Assembly: GCA_030151255.1 (NCBI GenBank)
Contig: JASLED010000026.1
Coordinates: 1-64,000, forward strand
Reading direction: 5' to 3'
DNA from: Flavobacterium sp.
GTDB lineage: Bacteria; Bacteroidota; Bacteroidia; Flavobacteriales; Flavobacteriaceae
Length of the DNA: 64,000 bases
Below the pieces are notes generated by a model that saw only the letters and a program-made list of their open reading frames with translations, was not told where the DNA came from and searched no databases. The position numbers and the translations under genes were made by a program. Every line of letters starts with the position of its first letter. Position 1 is the stretch's first letter. This document shows positions 27,061 to 35,553 of this stretch, in pieces.

Positions 27061-28233
27061 TTATATTTTTCTTCTTTTCATTTCTGTTTCGATCAAATCC
27101 AATTCGCGGTTAGTTTGTCCTTTTACCGAAGTGTTTTCTTGTGCACGACGAATCAAATAAGGAATAACATCTCTAACCGGACCGAAAGGTAAATATTTAG
27201 CTACGTGATAATCGGCTTTTGCTAAATTAAAACTAATGTTATCGCTCATTCCATAAAGCTGACCAAAGAAAATACGTTTGTCGTTATGAGAAATAGAGTG
27301 TTTTTCCATCAAATTCATTAATAAATATGAACTGTTTTCGTTATGCGTTCCTGCAAAAATAGCCATATTGTCAATGTGTTCTGCCATAAAGGTAATTCCA
27401 TTATCATAGTTTACATCTGTTGCAGCTTTGTCAGCACAAATAGGATCTTTGTATCCTTTTTCTGTTGCGCGTTGTCTTTCTATTTCCATGTAAGCTCCAC
27501 GTACTACTTTCATACCCACGTGAAAACCTTCTGTTTTTGCAATTTCGTATAAATCTTTCAAGAATTGTAAACGATCCCAACGATACATTTGCGCTGTATT
27601 ATATACAATTGCTTTTTGTTTATTGTATTTACGCATCATGTCTAATACAATTTCGTCTGCTGCATCTTGCATCCAGCTGTGCTCAGCATCAACTAAAAGT
27701 AATACATCCTTTTCATGAGCAATTTTACACGCCATATTAAAACGGTAAACTACTCGTTCCCATTCTTTTTCCTCATTAGATGTAAGTTGTTTTCCTTCAC
27801 CTTTTTTCACAAACAGATCAAAACGCCCAAAACCAGTTGGTTTAAATACTGCAAATGGAATCGCTTCAGGTCTTGCTTTAGCAAATTCAATGGTTTTTAT
27901 GGTCATATTCAAAGCAATATCAAATTGCTCTTCCGTTTCTTTTCCTTCAACCGAGTAATCTAAAACTGACGATACTTTTCCTTTAGCATACATTTTATCT
28001 ACTACGCTTAGGCAATCTTCTTCGTTTATACCACCACAAAAGTGGTCAAAAACAGTTGCTCTAATTAAACCTGTAACAGGTAAATGAGTTTTGATAGCAA
28101 AATTAGCAAGTGTTGAGCCCATTTTTACTAAAGTGGGTTTGCTAATCATTTTAAATAAGAAGTGCGCTCTTTTTAATTCGTTGTTATTTTTAAGAGCGAA
28201 GGCTACTTCTGTATTGTTAAATAAGTTTTTCAT
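27061..28233 (-). CDS. Proline dehydrogenase (FAD-dependent)
   Basis: A 390-residue monofunctional PRODH, the form common in Flavobacteriia. Landmarks of the FAD barrel: VLLLVDAEHSWMQ near 178-190, MKVVRGAYME near 242-251, FGQLYGMSDN near 322-331, and the substrate-contact motif RRAQEN near 365-370. It oxidises proline to pyrroline-5-carboxylate at the inner membrane. No P5C dehydrogenase is nearby. It is transcribed divergently from aroB across a 95-base gap. Confidence 0.93.
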   Translation of the reverse strand: MKNLFNNTEVAFALKNNNELKRAHFLFKMISKPTLVKMGSTLANFAIKTHLPVTGLIRATVFDHFCGGINEEDCLSVVDKMYAKGKVSSVLDYSVEGKETEEQFDIALNMTIKTIEFAKARPEAIPFAVFKPTGFGRFDLFVKKGEGKQLTSNEEKEWERVVYRFNMACKIAHEKDVLLLVDAEHSWMQDAADEIVLDMMRKYNKQKAIVYNTAQMYRWDRLQFLKDLYEIAKTEGFHVGMKVVRGAYMEIERQRATEKGYKDPICADKAATDVNYDNGITFMAEHIDNMAIFAGTHNENSSYLLMNLMEKHSISHNDKRIFFGQLYGMSDNISFNLAKADYHVAKYLPFGPVRDVIPYLIRRAQENTSVKGQTNRELDLIETEMKRRKI

Positions 28234-28328
28234 TATTCTGGGATAAAAAAATGTGGGACAAATATAGTTACTCTTTTACTTTTATTTCAATAATTTATAC
28301 TTTACTTTGTGATATAAAATCAAATTAA

Positions 28329-29396
28329 ATGATAAAAATAGAAACGTTTGACTATCCTATATATTTCGGAATAGAAAGCTATTCTGTTTTAGGCAACTAT
28401 CTAAATCAACAAGAATATAGCAAACTTATATTGCTAACAGATTCTAATTGTAATGAATATTGTTTGCCTCACTTTTTAGCTAATTTACCTACCACCATTC
28501 CGTTTGAGATTATTGAAATTGAAGCTGGAGAAGAAGCAAAGAATTTAGAAACATGCGAAGGGGTTTTATCAGCAATGTTAGATTTGGGTGTCGACAGGCA
28601 TAGTGCAATTATAGCAATCGGTGGAGGCGTAGTTACAGATTTAGCGGGTTTTGTAGCTTCTATATATATGAGAGGAATTCATTGTTATTATGTTCCTACT
28701 TCGTTATTGGCAATGGTTGATGCTTCTATTGGAGGAAAAACAGGAGTAGATATTAATGGAATAAAAAACGGAATAGGAACTTTTTCTATGCCAAAAATGG
28801 TAGTAATTGATGGAGTTTTTCTAGAAACTTTGCCTGCAAATGAATTAAAATCTGGTTATGCAGAAATGCTGAAACATGGATTAATCTTAGATGCAAGTTA
28901 TTATCATCATTTAAAAAATATTTCGGAAGTAGATTTTCTGGATATCGAAACGTTGATTTATCATTCTGTAACATTAAAAAATAATATTGTTGAGGAAGAT
29001 CCAGAAGAAAAGGGATTGCGCAAAATTCTCAACTTCGGACATACAATTGGGCATGCCATAGAAAGTTATTTTTTAACTAATCCATCAAAAGAAAGATTAT
29101 TACATGGAGAATCCATTGCAATTGGCATGATTATAGAGGCGTATTTATCAACTCAATTGTCAGATTTGTCTAAAGATGAATTTATCGATATCAAAACTTC
29201 AATCAAGCATATTTATGGCGAAGTATTTTTTGATGAAAATGATATAAATGAAGTAGTAAATTGGCTTAGGTTTGACAAGAAAAATAAAGACCAAGAAGTA
29301 CGTATGGTTTTATTAACAGAAATTGGCAAATCAAAATACAATTGTAATGTAAGCACAGAATTGATAATCAGAGGGTTTAAAGAGTATTTGAATTAG
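28329..29396 (+). CDS. aroB: 3-dehydroquinate synthase
   Basis: A 355-residue AroB of normal length. The NAD-binding region is IAIGGGVVTDLAGFVAS near 97-113, followed by PTSLLAMVDASIGGKTGVD near 127-145, with zinc-site residues in GYAEMLKHG and the NFGHTIGHAIE motif. It makes 3-dehydroquinate from DAHP in the shikimate pathway. It is monocistronic, or possibly read into the following leader region. Confidence 0.96.
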   Translation: MIKIETFDYPIYFGIESYSVLGNYLNQQEYSKLILLTDSNCNEYCLPHFLANLPTTIPFEIIEIEAGEEAKNLETCEGVLSAMLDLGVDRHSAIIAIGGGVVTDLAGFVASIYMRGIHCYYVPTSLLAMVDASIGGKTGVDINGIKNGIGTFSMPKMVVIDGVFLETLPANELKSGYAEMLKHGLILDASYYHHLKNISEVDFLDIETLIYHSVTLKNNIVEEDPEEKGLRKILNFGHTIGHAIESYFLTNPSKERLLHGESIAIGMIIEAYLSTQLSDLSKDEFIDIKTSIKHIYGEVFFDENDINEVVNWLRFDKKNKDQEVRMVLLTEIGKSKYNCNVSTELIIRGFKEYLN

Positions 29397-29693
29397 TATT
29401 CTTTTTACACATCTTTTTGAGATTTAGTTTTAATATTTTGTTACATTTGCGCTCGTGAAAATAGATGTTTTATATATTAGATTATGTGTTTCCTCTCGAA
29501 GGAAAACAATTCGTTTTGCTCGTTGGCAAAAGATGAATTTTGTATATACGATTATTAAATATTCAAAAGAAGCTTTAAACTCTTTTAGATTTAGACATAG
29601 GCTTCCGATTGTATTTGCAAATATTCGAGTTTGAAAAGCGGTTCACTTCCGTTTGTATAAAAAAAATAATTATTTTTAAAATTAACTTTTCAA
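29397..29693 (+). promoter_or_regulatory. Promoter and structured leader of the arginine-decarboxylase-like gene
   Basis: A promoter fits TTTG (29416-29419), 22-base spacer, TACATTTG (29442-29449). The leader from there to the ATG is about 240 nt and holds three hairpins: TTTCCT/AGGAAA at 29489-29505, TTTTGC/GCAAAA at 29514-29531 (extended by ATTC/GAAT), and AAAAGA/TCTTTT at 29565-29586. A 59-codon open frame, GTG 29455 to TGA 29634, covers the same stretch and is arginine-rich (9 Arg), but its GTG would be at the transcript start. No known riboswitch class was recognised. Confidence 0.45.
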
Positions 29694-31094
29694 ATGAATA
29701 CTAAATACGTTGACTTAATAAATCAAACTTTTTATTTCCCGCAAGAGGAGTTTAAATTGAACAATGATAACCTTCAATTTCACAATATAGATTTAATGGG
29801 ATTAGTTGAAAAATACGGATCTCCATTAAAATTCACTTATTTGCCAAAAATTTCTGACAACATTAGCAAAGCTAAAGGAATGTTTAGAAAAGCAATGGAA
29901 AAAAATAAGTATAAAGCAAATTATTATTATTGTTATTGTACAAAAAGTTCCCATTTTTCGTATGTTTTAAATGAAGCTTTTAAAAATGATATTCACGTTG
30001 AAACATCATCTGCATTTGACGTAAATATTGTTGAACGATTATTGGATACTGGAAAAATCAACAAAGATACATTTGTGATTTGTAATGGATTTAAACGGGC
30101 TCAATACATTGATAATATTGCAAACCTTATCAATAATAAGCACGACAATACTATTCCAATTATTGATAATTACGAAGAATTGGATTTATTGCAAGAGCAA
30201 ATTAATAAGAAGTTCAAAATCGGTATTCGTATCGCTTCAGAAGAATCGCCAAAATTTGAATTCTATACATCAAGATTAGGAATCGGATACAAAAGTATCT
30301 TGCCTTTCTATAGAAAACAAATTGCAGAGAACCCGAAAGTAGAACTAAAAATGCTTCACTTCTTCATCAATACAGGAATTAGAGATACAGCCTATTATTG
30401 GAATGAGTTGGTGAAATGTTTAAAAGTATATATCACACTTAAAAAAGAATGTCCTTCATTAGATAGTTTGAATATTGGTGGTGGATTTCCGATTAAAGAT
30501 TCATTGGCTTTTGAATTCGATTACCAATATATGGTAGATGAAATCATCAACCAAATTAAAATCGTTTGTGATGAAGCAGAAGTAGCTGTTCCAAATATTT
30601 TTACAGAGTTTGGCTCGTATACAGTTGGAGAAAGTGGAGGAGCTATTTATGAAATTTTGTATCAAAAGCAACAAAATGACAGAGAAAAATGGAACATGAT
30701 CGATTCATCTTTTATCACAACATTGCCAGATTCTTGGGCAATTAATAAAAGATTTATTATGTTGCCAATTAATAGATGGAATGATGCATATGAGCGTATT
30801 TTGTTAGGTGGATTAACGTGTGATAGCGATGATTATTATAATTCGGAGCAAAACTTAAACGCAATTTATTTGCCAAAATATAATAAAGAGAAACCTTTAT
30901 ATATTGGTTTTTTCAACACAGGAGCATATCAGGATACAATTGGCGGATTTGGAGGAATTCACCATTGTTTAATTCCTCAACCAAAACATATTTTAATTGA
31001 TAAGGATGACAACGGTATTATTGCTTCAGAATTATTCTCAGAACAACAAACAGCAGAGGAAGTATTAGAAATCCTGGGTTACAATAAAAAATAA
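29694..31094 (+). CDS. Arginine decarboxylase-like PLP enzyme (fold III, Bacteroidota short form)
   Basis: A 466-residue alanine-racemase-fold decarboxylase. PLP Lys84 is in YCYCTKSSH, SLNIGGGFPIK near 260 supplies the phosphate-binding glycines, and FTEFGSYTVGESGG near 303 follows. It is much shorter than the about 630-residue E. coli SpeA and lacks its inserts. Flavobacterial relatives are annotated arginine decarboxylase, making agmatine, but diaminopimelate or carboxynorspermidine chemistry is not excluded. A deoxyhypusine-synthase-like gene follows after 32 bases, which points to polyamine metabolism. Confidence 0.82.
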   Translation: MNTKYVDLINQTFYFPQEEFKLNNDNLQFHNIDLMGLVEKYGSPLKFTYLPKISDNISKAKGMFRKAMEKNKYKANYYYCYCTKSSHFSYVLNEAFKNDIHVETSSAFDVNIVERLLDTGKINKDTFVICNGFKRAQYIDNIANLINNKHDNTIPIIDNYEELDLLQEQINKKFKIGIRIASEESPKFEFYTSRLGIGYKSILPFYRKQIAENPKVELKMLHFFINTGIRDTAYYWNELVKCLKVYITLKKECPSLDSLNIGGGFPIKDSLAFEFDYQYMVDEIINQIKIVCDEAEVAVPNIFTEFGSYTVGESGGAIYEILYQKQQNDREKWNMIDSSFITTLPDSWAINKRFIMLPINRWNDAYERILLGGLTCDSDDYYNSEQNLNAIYLPKYNKEKPLYIGFFNTGAYQDTIGGFGGIHHCLIPQPKHILIDKDDNGIIASELFSEQQTAEEVLEILGYNKK

Positions 31095-31126
31095 ATAATT
31101 AATTAAAAATATAAAAGATTAATAAA

Positions 31127-32101
31127 ATGAGTAAAGGACCAATTAGTCAGTTTATTGAGCATCAATATAGACATTTTAATGCTGCTGCATTAGTAGATGC
31201 TGCAAAAGGATATGAATTGCATTTAGCAGAAGGCGGAAAAATGTTGATTTCTATGGGAGGTGCAATGAGTACTGCTGAATTAGGAATTTCATTGGCAGAA
31301 ATGATTCGTCAAGATAAAGTACATTTCATCTCTTGTACTGGTGCAAACTTAGAAGAAGATGTAATGAATTTAGTAGCGCATTCTCATTATAAAAGAGTGC
31401 CAAATTATAGAGATTTAACTCCTGAGCAAGAAAGAGAATTGTTGGATAATCACTATAACCGCGTAACAGATACTTGTATTCCTGAAGAGGAAGCATTCCG
31501 TCGTTTACAAAAACATTTGGAAGACGTATGGCATGCAGCTGAAGCTAAAGGTGAGCGTTATTTTCCACACGAATTCTTATACCAAGTGGTAAATTCTGGT
31601 ATTTTAGAGCAATATTATGAAATTGATCCAAAAGATTCTTGGATTGTAGCAGCTGCTGAAAAAAACTTACCAATTGTTGTTCCAGGATGGGAAGATTCTA
31701 CATGTGGAAATATCTTTACTTCAAACGTGATTAAAGGAAAATTAAACGTACACACTGTAAAATCAGGTATTGAATATATGATTTTCTTGACAGAGTGGTA
31801 CAGAGCTAACTCTGGAGGTAAAGGAGTAGGTTTCTTCCAAATTGCTGGAGGTATTTCTGGAGATTTCCCTATTTGTGTTGTACCAATGATGTACCAAGAT
31901 TTAGAGTGGGAAGATGTTCCTTTCTGGGCATATTTCTGTCAAATTTCAGATTCTACAACATCATATGGTTCATATTCTGGAGCTGTTCCTAACGAAAAAA
32001 TTACTTGGGGTAAATTAGACGTAGACACACCTAAGTATGTAATTGAGTCTGATGCAACAATCGTGGCTCCTTTAGTGTTTGCGTATATTCTTGGAAATTA
32101 A
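31127..32101 (+). CDS. Deoxyhypusine synthase-like protein
   Basis: A 324-residue NAD-dependent protein of the deoxyhypusine synthase family. The conserved catalytic lysine is Lys296 in ITWGK, and GISGDFP, SYSGAVPNEK and VPGWEDSTCGN are also family motifs. Bacteria have no eIF5A with hypusine, so related bacterial proteins are thought to aminobutylate small amines, for example making homospermidine, rather than a protein. Placement with the decarboxylase supports a polyamine role. No agmatinase is in the window although the pathway to putrescine would need one. Confidence 0.88.
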   Translation: MSKGPISQFIEHQYRHFNAAALVDAAKGYELHLAEGGKMLISMGGAMSTAELGISLAEMIRQDKVHFISCTGANLEEDVMNLVAHSHYKRVPNYRDLTPEQERELLDNHYNRVTDTCIPEEEAFRRLQKHLEDVWHAAEAKGERYFPHEFLYQVVNSGILEQYYEIDPKDSWIVAAAEKNLPIVVPGWEDSTCGNIFTSNVIKGKLNVHTVKSGIEYMIFLTEWYRANSGGKGVGFFQIAGGISGDFPICVVPMMYQDLEWEDVPFWAYFCQISDSTTSYGSYSGAVPNEKITWGKLDVDTPKYVIESDATIVAPLVFAYILGN

Positions 32102-32197
32102 TGTAAAAGAAAAATTGCAATAAAATAATCAACATTTTATTTGTTAATTAGGATATAGCTATTACATTTGAAACAGAAATAAAGCAAAAGAAACAAG

Positions 32198-32500
32198 ATG
32201 AAGAGAGTAATTGTTGATTACGCGAAATTAACGAACGAAATTTTAACACTTCTAGTGGAGAAATTCCCCGATGGTTATGAGGATTCAGATATTATTCGTT
32301 TTAAAAATTTAAAGAACGAAACTGTTGAGGCTGTCGAAGTAAGAACAGAGGATACTATTTATTTAGTTAAGGTAAGCACTAAGTTAGCAGACCGCATTGA
32401 AAATTTTGATGAAGATGAGGATGACGATTTTGTAGATCCAGCAGATGATTCATTAGATGCATTGAAAGACTTAGAAATTGCTGCTGATGATGAAGATTAA
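32198..32500 (+). CDS. Small acidic protein of unknown function
   Basis: A 100-residue soluble protein. The first 65 residues form a mixed alpha/beta unit (VDYAKLTNEILTLLVEKFPDGY, then EVRTEDTIYLVKV) and the last 30 are almost all acidic (DEDEDDDFVDPADDS). There is no signal peptide. Flavobacteria commonly carry such a conserved gene after the polyamine genes, but no function is known to me. It has its own terminator at 32519-32545. Confidence 0.7.
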   Translation: MKRVIVDYAKLTNEILTLLVEKFPDGYEDSDIIRFKNLKNETVEAVEVRTEDTIYLVKVSTKLADRIENFDEDEDDDFVDPADDSLDALKDLEIAADDED

Positions 32501-32518
32501 ACAGTTTCTTTACAATAT

Positions 32519-32545
32519 AAAAGCCGTACAAATTGTACGGCTTTT
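32519..32545 (+). terminator. Terminator after acidic protein gene
   Basis: AAAAGCCGTACAA and TTGTACGGCTTTT form a 13-bp stem with a single-base centre and a T run. Confidence 0.85.
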
Positions 32546-32684
32546 TTGTTTTATTTAAAAATAAATAGCTTCAAAGTACATATAACACAAGCAAAACTTT
32601 GGTTTATCTATTTTTGATATAGTCACTTCACTAAAAATTGAATATATTTGCAACCATTATAAAAAGACAATAATTAACAAAAAT

Positions 32685-33779
32685 ATGAAAGCAGGTATTG
32701 TAGGATTACCAAATGTTGGAAAATCAACTTTATTCAACTGTTTATCGAACGCAAAAGCACAAAGTGCTAACTTCCCGTTCTGTACAATCGAACCAAATAT
32801 TGGAGTGGTAAACGTTCCAGATTCAAGAATTAATCGATTAGAAGAATTGGTTAAACCAGAACGCGTGCAAATGGCAACTGTAGATATCGTAGATATTGCA
32901 GGATTAGTAAAAGGTGCTAGTAAAGGTGAGGGGTTAGGAAATCAATTCTTAGGAAATATTAGAGAATGTAATGCTATTATTCACGTATTGCGTTGTTTTG
33001 ATAATGATAATATTGTTCACGTAGATGGAAATGTAAATCCAATTCGCGATAAAGAAACAATTGATATAGAATTACAGCTTAAAGATTTAGAAACGGTTGA
33101 AAAACGTTTAGAAAAAGTAAAAAAAGCTGCTAAAACAGGAAATAAAGAAGCACAAGTTGAAGCAGATTTATTAGAGCGCATCAGAGAAACGCTTTTACAA
33201 GGTAAATCAGCTCGTACAATTGAAGCTAAAAATCAAGACGAAGAAGAATTATTAGAAGACTTCCAATTGATTACTACAAAACCGGTTTTATACGTTTGTA
33301 ATGTTGATGAAAGCGCAGCTGTAAACGGAAATAGTTATGTAGATCAAGTAAAAGAATTAGTAAAAGATGAAAAAGCGGAAGTAATTATTCTTTCTGTTGG
33401 AGCTGAGGCTGATATTACAGAATTAGAAAGTTACGAAGAGCGTCAAGTATTTTTAGAAGATATGGGCTTATCAGAGCCAGGTTCTTCTGTATTAATTCGT
33501 GCGGCTTATAAATTATTAAACTTACAAACGTATTTTACTGCTGGAGTAAAAGAAGTAAGAGCTTGGACAATTAATGTTGGAGATACAGCACCAAAAGCAG
33601 CGGGAGTAATTCATACTGATTTTGAAAAAGGATTTATTCGTGCAGAAGTAATCGCTTTTGAGGATTTTTCAAATTACGGTTCTGAAGCGAAAGTAAAAGA
33701 AGCTGGAAAACTAAGAGTAGAAGGTAAAGAATACATTGTAAAAGATGGAGATGTAATGCATTTCCGTTTTAACGTGTAA
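32685..33779 (+). CDS. ychF: Ribosome-associated ATPase YchF
   Basis: A 364-residue Obg-family protein. The P-loop GLPNVGKST is at 6-14, DIAGLVKGASKGEGLGNQFL follows near 70-89, and the C-terminal TGS-like domain contains FTAGVKEVRAW. The guanine-specificity motif is degenerate (CNVDES), as in YchF, which prefers ATP. It binds ribosomes and affects translation under stress. A TATATTTG -7 box lies at 32643-32650. It is monocistronic with a terminator. Confidence 0.97.
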   Translation: MKAGIVGLPNVGKSTLFNCLSNAKAQSANFPFCTIEPNIGVVNVPDSRINRLEELVKPERVQMATVDIVDIAGLVKGASKGEGLGNQFLGNIRECNAIIHVLRCFDNDNIVHVDGNVNPIRDKETIDIELQLKDLETVEKRLEKVKKAAKTGNKEAQVEADLLERIRETLLQGKSARTIEAKNQDEEELLEDFQLITTKPVLYVCNVDESAAVNGNSYVDQVKELVKDEKAEVIILSVGAEADITELESYEERQVFLEDMGLSEPGSSVLIRAAYKLLNLQTYFTAGVKEVRAWTINVGDTAPKAAGVIHTDFEKGFIRAEVIAFEDFSNYGSEAKVKEAGKLRVEGKEYIVKDGDVMHFRFNV

Positions 33780-33799
33780 TTTTGCACAATATAAAAATG

Positions 33800-33834
33800 A
33801 AAAAAGAGAAACTGTTTTTAGTTTCTCTTTTTTT
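33800..33834 (+). terminator. Terminator of ychF
   Basis: AAAAAAGAGAAAC and GTTTCTCTTTTTT pair around a 7-base loop with a T run. Confidence 0.8.
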
Positions 33835-33871
33835 GTATATTTAATTTGCAATTCGACCAGATAAAATAGAT

Positions 33872-34536
33872 ATGAGATCAGAATTTATAAAGGTCCTTAG
33901 AGTTATTTTTGTTAGTATTTTTTCATTTTTAACGCTATATGTGGCAATATTTTTTTATTGTCTGTTATTGTAGTAAATGATTCTGAAGAAAATGTTGAAA
34001 TGGAAAAACCTATAGAAATTTATCTATCAACCAACGGTGTACATACTGATTTTGTTTTACCAATATCAAATGAAATAGTTGATTGGAAAACAAAAATTAA
34101 TTGGGCAAATGAAAAAAGCCATTGGTTAGCTTTTGGTTGGGGGGATAAAGGCTTTTATCTCAATACACCTGAGTGGAGTGATTTAAAGATTTCTACTGCA
34201 TTTAATGCTATCTCAGGATTGGGAGAATCGGCAATGCACGTAACTTCTTATTCAAATTTTAAGAGCGATAATAGTTCGGTAAAAATAAAGCTTACAAAAG
34301 AGCAATATCAGTTACTTGTAAATTATATAATAGCTAGTTTTTTGTCAGAAAATGATAGTTTTAGAAAAGTAGAAAACTCTACTTATACTAATTTTGATGC
34401 ATTTTATGATGCAAAAGGAAGTTATAGTTTATTTTACACATGTAATACATGGGTAAATCAAGGATTGAAACAAATAAATCAAAAAGCGGCTCTTTGGACA
34501 TTACATGATCAAGGAATATTTAGACATTATAAATAA
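33872..34536 (+). pseudogene. TIGR02117/DUF2459-family membrane-anchored protein with N-terminal frameshift
   Basis: The ATG at 33872 opens an N-terminal membrane anchor (MRSEFIKVLRVIFVSIFSFL, then LTLYVAIFF), but the frame stops at TAG about 33971. One extra T in the T7 run near 33950-33957 would join it to the long frame beginning at about 33958 (SVIVVNDSEENVEM). That frame carries the family core, EIYLSTNGVHTDFVLP, and FGWGDKGFYL, then runs to 34536. The joined protein would be about 221 residues, the usual length with one N-terminal helix. The family has a conserved Asn-His motif; its role is unknown. It is followed by YihY after 3 bases. Confidence 0.75.
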
Positions 34537-34539
34537 AAT

Positions 34540-35454
34540 ATGGCAACAAAAATACCATTTAAAAAAATAGGAGAATTATTTAAAAAATCTGTGTTTGATT
34601 TTGTAGATGATAATGCGATGAAGTTTAGCGCAGCATTGTCATATTATACCATTTTTGCACTTCCACCTTTAATTATTTTGATTATTTCTGCATCTGGATT
34701 TTTCTTAGAAGAAAAAGATGTTTCTGCATTTTTTTACCAACAAGTTGCTGATTTAGTTGGGCCAAATACTGCGCAAGAAGTGGAAAAAATGATGAATAAT
34801 GTGCAAATTAATCGTTCTGGATTACTGCCAACTATTATAGGTGTTGGATTCTTGTTATTTAGTGCCTCAGGGGTTTTTGCTGAAATTCAAAGCTCTATCA
34901 ATTATATTTGGGGTTTTGTAGCCCGACCAAATAAAGGCATTGTACGAATGATAAAAAACAGATTACTTTCTTTTGCAATGATTGCTTCTGTTGGTTTTTT
35001 ATTACTTGTTAGTTTATTAGTAAACTCGCTAGCTAGCATTTTGTATGATTATCTTTCTTCCTTATTTGATAAAACAACTATTTACTTTGTATTATTACTA
35101 AATAATTTAATTGTTTTTGTCATTATTACGCTACTTTTTGCAGTGATATTTAAAACATTACCAAATGGAATTATTCGTACAAAAGATGCTTTATTTGGCG
35201 CTGCTTTTACCTCGGTTTTATTTATGTTAGGAAAATTTGCCATTGGTTTTTATCTCACTACAACAGCAACAAGTTCGCTATACGGTGCAGCCGGTTCTGT
35301 AATTGTAATGCTTATGTGGGTATATTATTCTGCTATGATTTTATACTTTGGAGCTGAGTTTACTAAAAATTACGCAATGCTTTTTGGTCAAAAAATAAAA
35401 CCAGGAGAATTTTCTCTAGAAATTGAAAAAAACGTAATAAAAAAAGAAAATTAA
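34540..35454 (+). CDS. YihY/virulence-factor BrkB-family membrane protein
   Basis: A 304-residue protein with about six membrane helices and the family hallmarks: NAMKFSAALSYYTIFALPPL near 25-44, GLLPTIIGVGFLLFSASGVF near 91-110, and a late GSVIVMLMWVYYSAMILYFGAEF near 247-269. The family was once called ribonuclease BN, but that activity belongs to another protein; the function is not settled. It starts 3 bases after the TIGR02117-like gene, so the two are probably co-transcribed. Confidence 0.9.
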   Translation: MATKIPFKKIGELFKKSVFDFVDDNAMKFSAALSYYTIFALPPLIILIISASGFFLEEKDVSAFFYQQVADLVGPNTAQEVEKMMNNVQINRSGLLPTIIGVGFLLFSASGVFAEIQSSINYIWGFVARPNKGIVRMIKNRLLSFAMIASVGFLLLVSLLVNSLASILYDYLSSLFDKTTIYFVLLLNNLIVFVIITLLFAVIFKTLPNGIIRTKDALFGAAFTSVLFMLGKFAIGFYLTTTATSSLYGAAGSVIVMLMWVYYSAMILYFGAEFTKNYAMLFGQKIKPGEFSLEIEKNVIKKEN

Positions 35455-35553
35455 GCGATTAAAATTTGCGAAAAAAAGTAGCAATCTAGCCCATTTTCAA
35501 ATTTTTATATTCGCTCAAATAGTAGTATTTTAGCACAAATTCCAGAAATTTCT

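Noticed and set aside
27343..27963. Overlapping + strand frames in the proline dehydrogenase gene
   Set aside because: Antisense shadows with aromatic-rich, low-complexity content.
29455..29634. 59-codon frame as an independent protein gene
   Set aside because: Its GTG coincides with the predicted transcript start; kept only as a possible leader within a finding.
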